In this document: piece by piece, positions 1 to 6,992 of the stretch | How the letters are laid out: the number at the start of each line of letters is the position of its first letter | How positions within the stretch are numbered: the first letter of the stretch is position 1 | From: Lentzea nigeriaca | GTDB taxonomy: Bacteria; Actinomycetota; Actinomycetes; Mycobacteriales; Pseudonocardiaceae | NCBI RefSeq assembly: GCF_016907955.1 | Contig: NZ_JAFBCX010000018.1 | Span: forward strand, 1 to 64,000 | DNA: 64,000 nt | Reading direction: 5' to 3' | Notes under the pieces: model-generated | Database searches by the model: none | Seen by the model: the letters and a program-made list of their open reading frames with translations, nothing else | What the model was told of the DNA's origin: nothing | Position numbers and translations under genes: made by a program

Positions 1-176
1 GCGCTTTACATGCCCGGCTTTTTGAGGCCGACCAGCGCCTCGCAAGGGCCCCGAAGTCAAGCGCCAATCGCAATCGTCGCGAAGCGGCGATGAAAAACCA
101 AAGCTCGTCAATACCTACGCAACCACCTACGCAAGGTGACATCACGCAAGCCAGGCGACCACCAAGCCGAACCGGC

Positions 177-671
177 TCAGCCAGGCCGAAGATCAGTCAC
201 CGGTACCCCGAACTCGGCCTGCACCCGCGCAGCCACGAGCGACCGATGGCACGCCTCAGGATCCCATTCCACACAGAACAACGCCGCAAAGCCGGGAAGC
301 GCCCCAACCAGCGCACCAAGGTCGAACGGTTCGAGGATCTCCCGGCTGTACCGCGACGCGAACGCTGGCGCCAGCACGGCCCGGTCCCGCTTGCCCACCC
401 CGTGCAGTTCATCCTCGCGGTACTGCAGCTGCCGCATTTCCGTCGTAGGCGCGAGCTCCTTCACATGCCGGTACCCGACGCCCGCATCAGCAAGCAGCCG
501 CTGCAGCCGCGCCGAGTTCGCCCACGAGTACTCGGAACCCCGGACGCCACGACGCTGCCGAACATCGACCAGCAGGTCCACGCCGGCACCGGTGAGCGTC
601 GAGACGAAGGTGGCGGCCGTGAACCCGTAGACGCCGATCGTCGCGATCCGCTTCGTCGCAGTGTGTTTCAC
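177..671 (-). CDS. DUF488 family protein
   Basis: About 164 residues resembling the DUF488 family, small cytoplasmic proteins of unknown biochemical role. Visible family features are the early IATIGVYGFT stretch, a DLLVDVRQRRG segment and a late CVEWDPEACHRSLVA segment, the usual conserved core with an acidic and a cysteine/histidine-containing motif. The GTG at 671 is preferred because GGAGG lies 8 bases upstream; two in-frame GTGs at 680 and 677 are alternatives. It lies 23 bases downstream of the NTF2-like gene on the same strand, so the two may be cotranscribed. Family call is fairly sure; function is unknown. Confidence 0.75.
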   Translation of the reverse strand: MKHTATKRIATIGVYGFTAATFVSTLTGAGVDLLVDVRQRRGVRGSEYSWANSARLQRLLADAGVGYRHVKELAPTTEMRQLQYREDELHGVGKRDRAVLAPAFASRYSREILEPFDLGALVGALPGFAALFCVEWDPEACHRSLVAARVQAEFGVPVTDLRPG

Positions 672-694
672 GGCCACCACCTCCAGGAGAGCCT

Positions 695-1057
695 CTACGG
701 TACGAGCGGCACGAGCATCGGCTGGTCAACGACCCACAACCATGACCCGTCCGGTTGACGCCGGGCGATCTCGACCGTCATCTCACCGGTGGTCAAGGTG
801 GTGGCGGTGAGTGCCAGGTCGCCGCACACCAGCGCTGGATGCTGCGTGCCTGGTGCCAGCACCGGTGCCGCCGCCACGAACTGCTCGTACACCTTGCGGA
901 TCTCGGCGTGTCCGGTGGCGATGCTGCCCGGCGGGAACGCCAGGACCGCGTCCGGCTCGTACAACGCCACCAGGCCGTCGACGTCGCCCGCGTTGCCGCG
1001 CTCGATGAAGAACCTGCTCAGGTCGTTGGGCTCGGTGGCCACTGCCTCACTTGTCAT
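695..1057 (-). CDS. NTF2-like / SnoaL-type small protein
   Basis: A 120-residue protein with the NTF2-like (SnoaL/DUF4440) pattern: an N-terminal helix ending FFIERGNAGDVDGLVALY, the EPDAVLAFPPG strand, a GHAEIRKVYEQF helix and later strands ending WLWVVDQP. Such cone-shaped folds serve as small-molecule isomerases, hydrolases or ligand-binding proteins; which applies here cannot be told. The gene is divergent from the WYL regulator starting 38 bases away, suggesting that the regulator controls it. ATG start at 1057; no strong ribosome binding site is visible. Confidence 0.7.
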   Translation of the reverse strand: MTSEAVATEPNDLSRFFIERGNAGDVDGLVALYEPDAVLAFPPGSIATGHAEIRKVYEQFVAAAPVLAPGTQHPALVCGDLALTATTLTTGEMTVEIARRQPDGSWLWVVDQPMLVPLVP

Positions 1058-1095
1058 GGAAGCCAGCCTGCCAACGAATCACGACATCCTGTGTC

Positions 1096-2091
1096 ATGTA
1101 TTCCGTAGAGTTTTCGAACGTGCGCGCGGATCGGTTGGTATCGCTGGTGTTGCTGTTGCGCCGGCATGGGAGGTTGTCCGCGGCTGCGCTCGCCCGCGAG
1201 CTCGAGGTGTCGACTCGAACGGTGCTGCGGGACATCGAGGCGCTGTCCGCGGCCGGTGTCCCCGTCTACGCCGAGCGCGGCCGGCACGGCGGGTTCGCTT
1301 TGCTGCCTGGGTTTCAGACCGAGCTCACCGGGTTGAACCACGACGAGGCGCTCGCGTTGCTGGTCGCCGGGTCGCGGCGGGGTGCGCAGGCGTTCGGGCT
1401 CGGGGCGGCGCTCGCGTCGGCCATGTGCAAGGTTGTCGACGCGCTGCCCGAGAGTTATCGGGTCACCGCGGCCGGGGCTGCGCAGAGGTTGCTCATCGAC
1501 CCCGACACCGATCTCCTCGCGCGCAGGCAGGTTCCTGACGAGGTGCCCGATACCGTCGTGGCCGAGGTGCGCCGTGCGGTGTTCGCGGGGCACAAGGTGC
1601 GCATCCACTACGCGGCTGCCGGACAGGCGCCGAAGTGGCGCACGGTTGACCCGATCGGGCTGGTCACCGTGCGGGGGCAGGGGTATCTGCTGGCGATCAG
1701 GTCGGGTGAGGATCGGACGTACAGGTTGTCGAGGATCGTGGCCGCCGAGGAGCTCGACGAACCCGCGCAGCGACCGGACCGGGTCGATCTGGACCGGGCG
1801 TGGCAGGAGCGCGGCACGCGGTTCCGGACCGGGGGTGACCAGGTCGACGTGGTGCTGCGGCTCAACCCGGCACGAAGGGATGACTTGGTGGCCACCGCAC
1901 TGGCCATCAGGACCGAGGAAGCGGAGGCGGACGGCTGGCTGCGGCTGGAAGTGACCTTTCAGGACTCGCGCCACGCCGAATGGGCGGTGTGGCAGCTCGC
2001 GACGAACGCGGAAGTGCTTGCGCCGCAATGGTTGCGCGCGGCCGTCCGGGACCGTGCCGCGGCGTTGGCCGCCCGCTACGACGCGATGTGA
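1096..2091 (+). CDS. WYL-domain transcriptional regulator (YafY/DeoR-like HTH)
   Basis: Predicted DNA-binding regulator of about 331 residues. An N-terminal winged helix (RLSAAALARELEVSTRTVLR) is followed by the family linker GVPVYAERGRHGGFALL, and a WYL ligand-sensing domain occupies the C-terminal half (HYAAAGQAPKWRTVDPIGLV, then RTYRLSRI). The start is uncertain: ATG 1096 or GTG 1120 (VRADRLVSLVLLL), the latter being the commonest family N-terminus. A short inverted pair GACA/TGTC at 1083-1095 abuts the start and could be an operator. Divergent to the NTF2-like gene, which is its likeliest target. Confidence 0.85.
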   Translation: MYSVEFSNVRADRLVSLVLLLRRHGRLSAAALARELEVSTRTVLRDIEALSAAGVPVYAERGRHGGFALLPGFQTELTGLNHDEALALLVAGSRRGAQAFGLGAALASAMCKVVDALPESYRVTAAGAAQRLLIDPDTDLLARRQVPDEVPDTVVAEVRRAVFAGHKVRIHYAAAGQAPKWRTVDPIGLVTVRGQGYLLAIRSGEDRTYRLSRIVAAEELDEPAQRPDRVDLDRAWQERGTRFRTGGDQVDVVLRLNPARRDDLVATALAIRTEEAEADGWLRLEVTFQDSRHAEWAVWQLATNAEVLAPQWLRAAVRDRAAALAARYDAM

Positions 2092-2100
2092 TCTGCTGTC

Positions 2101-2940
2101 TCAGCGCTGGGGAGCGCGGGACGATGGGATCTCGGTCCGGCTCGCGGAGGCGAGCAGCAGTGCGACCATCACCAGGCCGAAGCCGATCAGGCCCAGCACG
2201 ACCATGATTCCGAGGTGGAGGGCGGCGCCCGCGATCACCGCCCACCGCCGGACGCGGACACCGCAGAATGCCGACACCGCGAGGAACGCCTCGAGCGCGA
2301 GCGTGCTCCACGTCATCAGCGGGCCCAGGCCTTCGACGAGCTCGGCCAGTGCGGGTCTCGCGCCGAAGTACGCGTCCTGCATCGCGTAGTGCATCGCCTC
2401 GCCGGTGCGCCACTCAGGTTCGCGTAGTTTGAACCACACCGCTTCGCCGTAGACAACGGCGACCTGGACCCGGATCGCCAGGTGGGCGGCGACCGCCGCG
2501 CCGTGCCAGCGAGGGGCCATCGGTGTGCTCGGGGTGGTCCAGTGCCAGCGGCGGTCGTCGCCCAGCAGCAACGGGATCAGGAGCAGGGCGAGGATTTTGC
2601 TGATGTGCTCGCCGCCGTTGGACGCGACCAGGGCGGCGCTGAAGCTGAACGCCACGTACCAGTGCGGGACGCACGTCCACCGCGGTCGATAGCCGACGGC
2701 CACGGCGACCAGCACCGCGATGGCGGTCCAGCGGGCGATCAACGGGTTGAAACCCAGGCACCACAAGGAAGTTCCGCGCAGACCGGTGCACTGCGGGCCG
2801 TCCGGCGCGCCGTCGAGGCCGGGGAACAGGCCGGCGTCGGAGGTGAACCCGAGGGTCAGCAGCTGCGCCGCGGCGACGAGGGTGCGGGCCGCGCCGAGCA
2901 GCGGTGATCTCGGGTCGGCTGCCAGGAGCCGGTTCAGCAC
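2101..2940 (-). CDS. sdpB-like: SdpB-family membrane protein (HTTM-like)
   Basis: A 279-residue polytopic membrane protein with several hydrophobic helices (for example ARTLVAAAQLLTLGF, WTAIAVLVAVAVGY, ILALLLIPLLL, AALHLGIMVVLGLIGFGLV). It carries the pattern I associate with the SdpB/HTTM group: ASNGGEHISKILALLLIPL followed by DDRRWHW, then a KLREPEWRTGEAMHYAMQD segment. In Bacillus subtilis SdpA and SdpB are both needed to mature the SdpC toxin into SDP peptide. The GTG at 2940 overlaps the stop of the SdpA-like gene, so the two are translationally coupled. Third gene of the operon that begins at 3629. C-terminus TEIPSSRAPQR is hydrophilic. Confidence 0.75.
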   Translation of the reverse strand: MLNRLLAADPRSPLLGAARTLVAAAQLLTLGFTSDAGLFPGLDGAPDGPQCTGLRGTSLWCLGFNPLIARWTAIAVLVAVAVGYRPRWTCVPHWYVAFSFSAALVASNGGEHISKILALLLIPLLLGDDRRWHWTTPSTPMAPRWHGAAVAAHLAIRVQVAVVYGEAVWFKLREPEWRTGEAMHYAMQDAYFGARPALAELVEGLGPLMTWSTLALEAFLAVSAFCGVRVRRWAVIAGAALHLGIMVVLGLIGFGLVMVALLLASASRTEIPSSRAPQR

Positions 2941-3476
2941 GTCAGCTCCACGGCGGCGACGCGCGTGACGCGTCTGGTCGTGCGGTCGGCGGACGGACGT
3001 TCGACGGCGAAGACGACCGGGCCGCACACGTGGGGTGCGAACCGGTCGGGGATCGGTGTGCGCGGGGCTTCGGTGATCACGCCAGAGCACCCGGCGATGT
3101 CCGCGGCGTCGCAGTCGCGCCACTGGCCGGGCTGAACGGACCTCGCGGCCGACACCAACCGGGCCATGTCGCCGTAGGACGTTCTGTTCAGTCCGTACTG
3201 GTAACGGGCGTCGGCGGCAGGGCGGGTCAGCGGGACGAACGAGTCGCCGGACTGCCGATAGGCGACGGTGAACTCGCGTTCAGCGGAATTGACGTAGAAG
3301 CGCCACGCCATCGGCCAGATCAATTTAGCGGTGTCCTGGCGCGCGTTGATCGAATCGCCGACGACACCTGTCGGCAGATATGTGACGGCGATGCCGATCG
3401 TGAGTGCCAAAAGCGCCGCGCAGGTGAAGGCGAAACCCCGCGCGGCGCCTGTCCGGTCGTCAGGGTCGCCGGGCAC
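2934..3476 (-). CDS. sdpA-like: SdpA-family antimicrobial peptide maturation protein
   Basis: A 180-residue protein with one N-terminal membrane segment (about residues 16-34, FAFTCAALLALTIGIAVTYL) and an extracytoplasmic remainder. The segment IWPMAWRFYVNSAEREFTVA matches the SdpA-family hallmark of an aromatic/Pro-X-X-W-X-F-(Y/F) run followed by a charged RE pair. The C-terminal region contains four cysteines (CDAADIAGC, HVCGP and the final residue), compatible with disulfides outside the cell. GTG start at 3476 follows the small-peptide stop by 9 bases, and the gene's end overlaps the SdpB-like start. In Bacillus, SdpA is a soluble or membrane-associated factor needed for SDP maturation; the exact reaction is unresolved. 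Confidence 0.7.
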   Translation of the reverse strand: MPGDPDDRTGAARGFAFTCAALLALTIGIAVTYLPTGVVGDSINARQDTAKLIWPMAWRFYVNSAEREFTVAYRQSGDSFVPLTRPAADARYQYGLNRTSYGDMARLVSAARSVQPGQWRDCDAADIAGCSGVITEAPRTPIPDRFAPHVCGPVVFAVERPSADRTTRRVTRVAAVELTC

Positions 3477-3485
3477 CGAACCAGC

Positions 3486-3629
3486 TCAGCATCCGGTCGA
3501 GCACGGCGCGAGGCCGGCCTGCACGGTCTCGGACGAGCCGGGGCCCGATTTGTCCGAACCGGCCAGGAGGAGCGCCGCAGCCAGTGCCAACACCGCTGAC
3601 AGCGCTCCCAGTAAGGCGTACCACCGCAT
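3486..3629 (-). CDS. 47-residue secreted or membrane peptide, candidate SdpC-type toxin precursor
   Basis: A small gene easily missed by length cut-offs. ATG at 3629 is preceded by GAGGGGG 8 bases upstream, a strong ribosome binding site. The peptide begins MRWYALLGALSAVLALAAAL and continues LLAGSDKSGP, so residues 4-23 form a signal or transmembrane helix. The tail GSSETVQAGLAPCSTGC carries two cysteines in a CxxxC arrangement at the very end. It is the first gene of a unit continuing into SdpA- and SdpB-like genes, the position expected of the substrate peptide. It is far shorter than Bacillus SdpC (about 200 residues). Codon 6 is TTA, rare in this genome type. Role as toxin precursor is inference; it could instead be a membrane helper or a lipoprotein-like peptide. 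Confidence 0.55.
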   Translation of the reverse strand: MRWYALLGALSAVLALAAALLLAGSDKSGPGSSETVQAGLAPCSTGC

Positions 3630-3655
3630 TTCGAATGCCCCCTCGTCACGTTGGA

Positions 3656-3676
3656 CCGCCACAGCAACTGTGGCGG
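3656..3676. promoter_or_regulatory. Perfect inverted repeat in the sdp-like leader
   Basis: Arms CCGCCACAG (3656-3664) and CTGTGGCGG (3668-3676) are perfectly complementary around a CAA spacer. The element lies between the likely -10 region of the minus-strand promoter and the small-peptide start at 3629, so it could be a repressor operator over the transcription start or a hairpin in the 5' untranslated leader. No regulator for it is identified in the window. Confidence 0.5.
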
Positions 3677-3683
3677 CGGTTAC

Positions 3684-3714
3684 ACATAAGAGCCGGTCCA
3701 GCGCGCGCTGTCAA
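3684..3714 (-). promoter_or_regulatory. Promoter of the sdp-like operon
   Basis: Read on the minus strand, a consensus -35 TTGACA (3714-3709) is followed after 17 to 19 bases by an AT-rich TCTTATGT stretch (to 3684) that can serve as -10. It is the only consensus-like -35 element between the two divergent genes on this strand and drives toward the small peptide gene about 55 bases downstream. Confidence 0.5.
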
Positions 3715-3729
3715 CGTTTACTGCACGTG

Positions 3730-3772
3730 TCCGAATGGGTTCGAAGCGTAGTCGGAATGATCCTTTTAAAAC
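3730..3772 (+). promoter_or_regulatory. SARP-type direct repeats with -10 box upstream of the first SARP gene
   Basis: Three related heptamers, TCCGAAT (3730-3736), TCGAAGC (3741-3747) and TCGGAAT (3752-3758), start exactly 11 bp apart. Exactly 8 bp after the last one comes TAAAAC (3767-3772), a plausible -10. This is the known geometry of SARP-activated promoters (heptamers on one DNA face, the last one 8 bp from -10, replacing a -35). It suggests autoregulation or activation by one of the other two SARPs. Transcription would start near 3780, leaving a leader of about 55 bases. Confidence 0.6.
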
Positions 3773-3834
3773 AGTTCTTCGGTTCCGCGCGGATGTGGTA
3801 TTCAAAAGGTTCCCACATTGATTCGGGGGAGTCC

Positions 3835-6800
3835 GTGGTTCTTGAATATCGGATGCTCGGCCCGCTGGAACTCCGGCGGGCCGGCAGTCCTGTCGAGCTC
3901 GGAGGAGAACGGCAGCAGAAGCTGCTCGCGGTGCTGTTGCTCAACCCCGGTTCGGTCGTCTCGTTCGACCGGCTCGTGGACGAACTGTGGGACGACCCTC
4001 CGCAGACAGCGCGCCGTCAGGTGTCCAACGCGGCGGCGGGCGTGCGCCGCGTGATCGGTGCGGCCGGAGGGCGCCTCGTCACCACGACGCACGGCTACCG
4101 AGTGCAGATCGACGGCGAGACCCTCGACACCCATGTCTTCAGAGCCCTCGTGCGTGATGCGGACGCCGCGGCCGAAGCGGGACGCCTGAAGGAGGCAGCC
4201 GCCGCGCTGACCGATGCGCTGGCGTTGTGGCGCGGGCCGTTGCTGGACGGGCTCGTCTCGTCGTCGATCACGGCCGCCCGCGACGCGATGGCGGAGCAAC
4301 GGCTGGTCGCGGTGGAACGGCTCGCCCTATTACGTCTCGAGCTCGACGACCCCGCCCTGGTCGCCGAGCTCGTCGCGCACGTGGCCGAGAACCCGTTCCG
4401 GGAGTCGTTGCGCGCCACCCTGATGCGGGCGTTGTACCGAGCCGGACGGCAGGGCGACGCGCTGGCCGTGTTCGAGGAGGGCCGCCGGCTGCTCGCCGAG
4501 GAGCTGGGCGCGGATCCCGGTCCCGAACTGCGCGCGCTGCACGAACGGATGTTGCGCTCCGAGCCCACCGGAGAGCTCGCGCAACCATTGACCACAGAGC
4601 CGGTCGGCTCGTTTCTTCCTTACGACACACCGGATTTCACCGGCCGCGGCGCCGAGGTGGAGCAGTTGCTCGCCTCTGCGGCCGACGGCTTGATGATCCT
4701 CGTGGTCGAGGGCATGGGCGGTGTCGGGAAAACCGCGCTCGCCGTGCACGTCGCGCATCTGCTGGTCGATCGTTACCCGGACGGTCAGTACTTCGTCGAT
4801 CTGCGCGGCCACACCGACGACGTGCGGCCGATGACGGCGGACGAGGCGGTGGACGCGCTGCTGTGGCAGACCGGCGTTCCCGCGCACCAGATGCCGGGCG
4901 ATCCGGCGTCGCGGCGGGACCGCTGGCGCGAACGCACGGCGGGCAAGCGGGTCCTGGTCCTGCTCGACAACGCCGCCGACTCCGCGCAGGTGCGGCCGTT
5001 GCTGCCGGGTGGGCCGAGATCGCTCGTGCTGGTGACCAGCAGGCGGCAGCTGCTCGATCTGCCCGGCGCGGTGCCGCTGCCGTTGGACGTGCTCGAACGG
5101 GACGGGGCGGTGGAGCTGTTCGGACGGATCGCGTCGGCCGACCGCGTCAACGCCGAACGCGAGGCGACGGAGGCGGTGGTCGCGTTGTGCGGTGGCCTGC
5201 CGCTGGCCGTGCGCATCGCCGCGTCCCGCTTCCGCCGCCGTCCCAAGTGGACGATGGCGGACCTCGCCGACCAGCTGCGCGACCGGCGCCGGCGCGACCG
5301 CACGTTCACGATGGAGGACCAGAGCGTCTCCGGTGTGATCGCGTTGTCCTACCGCCACCTGAACCCGGTGCGGCAGCGGCTGTTCCGGCTCCTCGGACTC
5401 GTGCCGGGACACGACTTCGACGCGTACGTGGCGGCCGCGCTGACCGGCATGTCGCCCGCCGACGCCGAGGACGTGCTGGAGGCGTTGCTGGAGACGAACC
5501 TGGTGATGCAGCGCGATTCCGGCCGTTACTGCCTGCACGACCTGGTGCGCGACTGCGCCCGCGGCATGGCCGAGCAGCTGAGCGCCGACGAGGTGCGCGG
5601 CGCCCGGCACCGGCTCTTCGACCACTACCTCGGGTTCGCTGAGAAGCACTGCGCGTTGCTGACGATGGGCTATCCGCGGTTCACCCCGGAGATCGCGCAC
5701 GCGTCACCGGCACCCGCGCCGGACAGTGCCGAGGTGGCGCTGCGCGGCTTGCGGGCCGAGCACAGGAACTTCGTCGCGGTCGTCGAGCACGCTGCGACGC
5801 ATGGCTGGCTGACGCACGCGTGGCAGCTGCCGTGCGCGCTGGTGCCGTACTTCCAGCGGATCGGCCAGCGGGCCGGTGTGCTGGAGCTGGCCGACCAGGC
5901 GGTGCGGGCGGCCCGCGAGCAGGGCGACCAGCGCGGGCTCGCGCTGGCGTGGCAGACGGTGGCGTTCGCGTTGCGCGAGCAGGGCCGCAGCCTCGAAGTG
6001 AGGGACGTGCTGGAGCGGTCCGTCGCGATCTGCCGGGAGCTCGACGACCTGCCCGCGCTCGCCGGCGGGCTGCGCGATCTCGGCGTCTCGCTGCTGCAGG
6101 CCGGTGACCTGACCGAGTCCGCGCTGCGGTTCGAGGAGGCACGTCAGGTCGCGCAGACGCTCGGCGACGCGGACAACAGCGTCAACTCCGCGATCAACCT
6201 CGGCATCGTCGCCTGCCAGCTCGGCATGTACGACCGGGCCCGGCTGCTGTTCGAACAGGCTCTCGTGCACCACCAGCGGGTGGGGTCGGTCGAGGGCGAG
6301 GCCATCACGCTGATCAACATCGGCTGGCTGGAGCACAACCGGGAACGCGACGAGTTCGCGGTCGACCCGCTCGACCGGGCGATCCGGCTGAGCCGCACCA
6401 TCGGGTTCGTGCGCGGTGAAGTCGTGGCGCTGTCGTGGTTGTCGGTGACCTACCGGGCGCAGGGCCGTCTCGACGAGGCGAAGTCCGTCGCCGTCGAGTC
6501 CCGGGAAGCCGCGCGGTCGTCGGATCTGCACGAACCTGAGTGCGACGCGATCACCGCCGTGGCCGAGGCGGATCTGGCGGCCGGTCGGCTGACCGAGGCA
6601 CAGGCGGGGTTCCACGAGGCGGAACGGGTGTCGCTGGAGGGCGACCTGCCGCTGGCTCTCGCCAGGGCGCGGGAAGGCCTGGCCCACGTCGCCGCCGCGC
6701 TCGGTGAGCACGACAGGGCCCGCAACCTGTGGGGCAAGGCGTTGCCCGTCTATCACGACGAGGCGCCGGAGAGCACGCAGATCCGGGCTCACCTGGTCGC

Positions 6801-6900
6801 GCCCGGTGACAAGTCGGTGCTGTGCAGCCGCTGCCGGACCCGCGCGGGTGTCCTGCGTCAGATGACCGAGGTGCTTGTTCCGCGGAAGGTGCGCGCGTAG
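3835..6900 (+). CDS. SARP-NB-ARC-TPR transcriptional activator (AfsR-type), cluster regulator 1
   Basis: A 1021-residue AfsR-like activator. Order: OmpR-type winged helix (about 1-95, starting VLEYRMLGPLELR), bacterial transcriptional activation domain (about 96-245), NB-ARC ATPase with P-loop GMGGVGKT near residue 293 and LVLLDN Walker B, then TPR-like helices to about 950. The C-terminus has a CSRC pair and a basic tail. GTG at 3835 is chosen because GGGGGA lies 4 bases upstream and the protein then begins like other SARPs; no closer in-frame start except ATG 3853. Codon 4330-4332 is TTA (leucine), suggesting bldA-dependent translation. Divergent from the sdp-like operon and first gene of the biosynthetic cluster; it probably activates the NRPS operon. 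Confidence 0.88.
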   Translation: MVLEYRMLGPLELRRAGSPVELGGERQQKLLAVLLLNPGSVVSFDRLVDELWDDPPQTARRQVSNAAAGVRRVIGAAGGRLVTTTHGYRVQIDGETLDTHVFRALVRDADAAAEAGRLKEAAAALTDALALWRGPLLDGLVSSSITAARDAMAEQRLVAVERLALLRLELDDPALVAELVAHVAENPFRESLRATLMRALYRAGRQGDALAVFEEGRRLLAEELGADPGPELRALHERMLRSEPTGELAQPLTTEPVGSFLPYDTPDFTGRGAEVEQLLASAADGLMILVVEGMGGVGKTALAVHVAHLLVDRYPDGQYFVDLRGHTDDVRPMTADEAVDALLWQTGVPAHQMPGDPASRRDRWRERTAGKRVLVLLDNAADSAQVRPLLPGGPRSLVLVTSRRQLLDLPGAVPLPLDVLERDGAVELFGRIASADRVNAEREATEAVVALCGGLPLAVRIAASRFRRRPKWTMADLADQLRDRRRRDRTFTMEDQSVSGVIALSYRHLNPVRQRLFRLLGLVPGHDFDAYVAAALTGMSPADAEDVLEALLETNLVMQRDSGRYCLHDLVRDCARGMAEQLSADEVRGARHRLFDHYLGFAEKHCALLTMGYPRFTPEIAHASPAPAPDSAEVALRGLRAEHRNFVAVVEHAATHGWLTHAWQLPCALVPYFQRIGQRAGVLELADQAVRAAREQGDQRGLALAWQTVAFALREQGRSLEVRDVLERSVAICRELDDLPALAGGLRDLGVSLLQAGDLTESALRFEEARQVAQTLGDADNSVNSAINLGIVACQLGMYDRARLLFEQALVHHQRVGSVEGEAITLINIGWLEHNRERDEFAVDPLDRAIRLSRTIGFVRGEVVALSWLSVTYRAQGRLDEAKSVAVESREAARSSDLHEPECDAITAVAEADLAAGRLTEAQAGFHEAERVSLEGDLPLALARAREGLAHVAAALGEHDRARNLWGKALPVYHDEAPESTQIRAHLVAPGDKSVLCSRCRTRAGVLRQMTEVLVPRKVRA

Positions 6901-6913
6901 GACCCGGCCGATG

Positions 6914-6942
6914 TCGAGCGAAGGCCGAGCGGATGCTGAGCG
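6914..6942 (+). promoter_or_regulatory. SARP-type direct repeats upstream of the second SARP gene and NRPS operon
   Basis: Heptamers TCGAGCG (6914-6920), CCGAGCG (6925-6931) and CTGAGCG (6936-6942) start exactly 11 bp apart. The first is identical to the TCGAGCG/C consensus described for ActII-ORF4 and DnrI-type SARPs. They lie 50 to 80 bases before the ATG at 6993, the only sizeable gap before the long co-directional operon, so this is the probable control point of the whole cluster. A convincing -10 at the canonical 8-bp distance is not visible; TTGACT (6947-6952) is nearest. Confidence 0.55.
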
Positions 6943-6992
6943 TTGCTTGACTCCCCATCCAGCGGTGACGCCGGAAGGGACCGGGGGGTCGG

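Noticed and set aside
1..176. Possible gene or RNA at the left edge
   Set aside because: Only a short direct repeat (ACCTACGCAA twice near 110-135) and no coding pattern or RNA fold could be supported.
90..758. Long open frames on the plus strand opposite the DUF488 gene
   Set aside because: Low-complexity Arg/Pro-rich translation without family resemblance; the minus-strand frame has the DUF488 pattern and a good ribosome binding site.
2941..3123. N-terminal extension of the SdpB-like protein
   Set aside because: The extra residues are Arg-rich and lie in the SdpA-like gene; the coupled GTG at 2940 is more plausible.
3331..3834. Upstream extension of the first SARP gene to 3331
   Set aside because: The extension runs antisense through the SdpA-like and small-peptide genes, has no SARP similarity, and the promoter-like elements lie inside it; the GTG at 3835 gives the family start.
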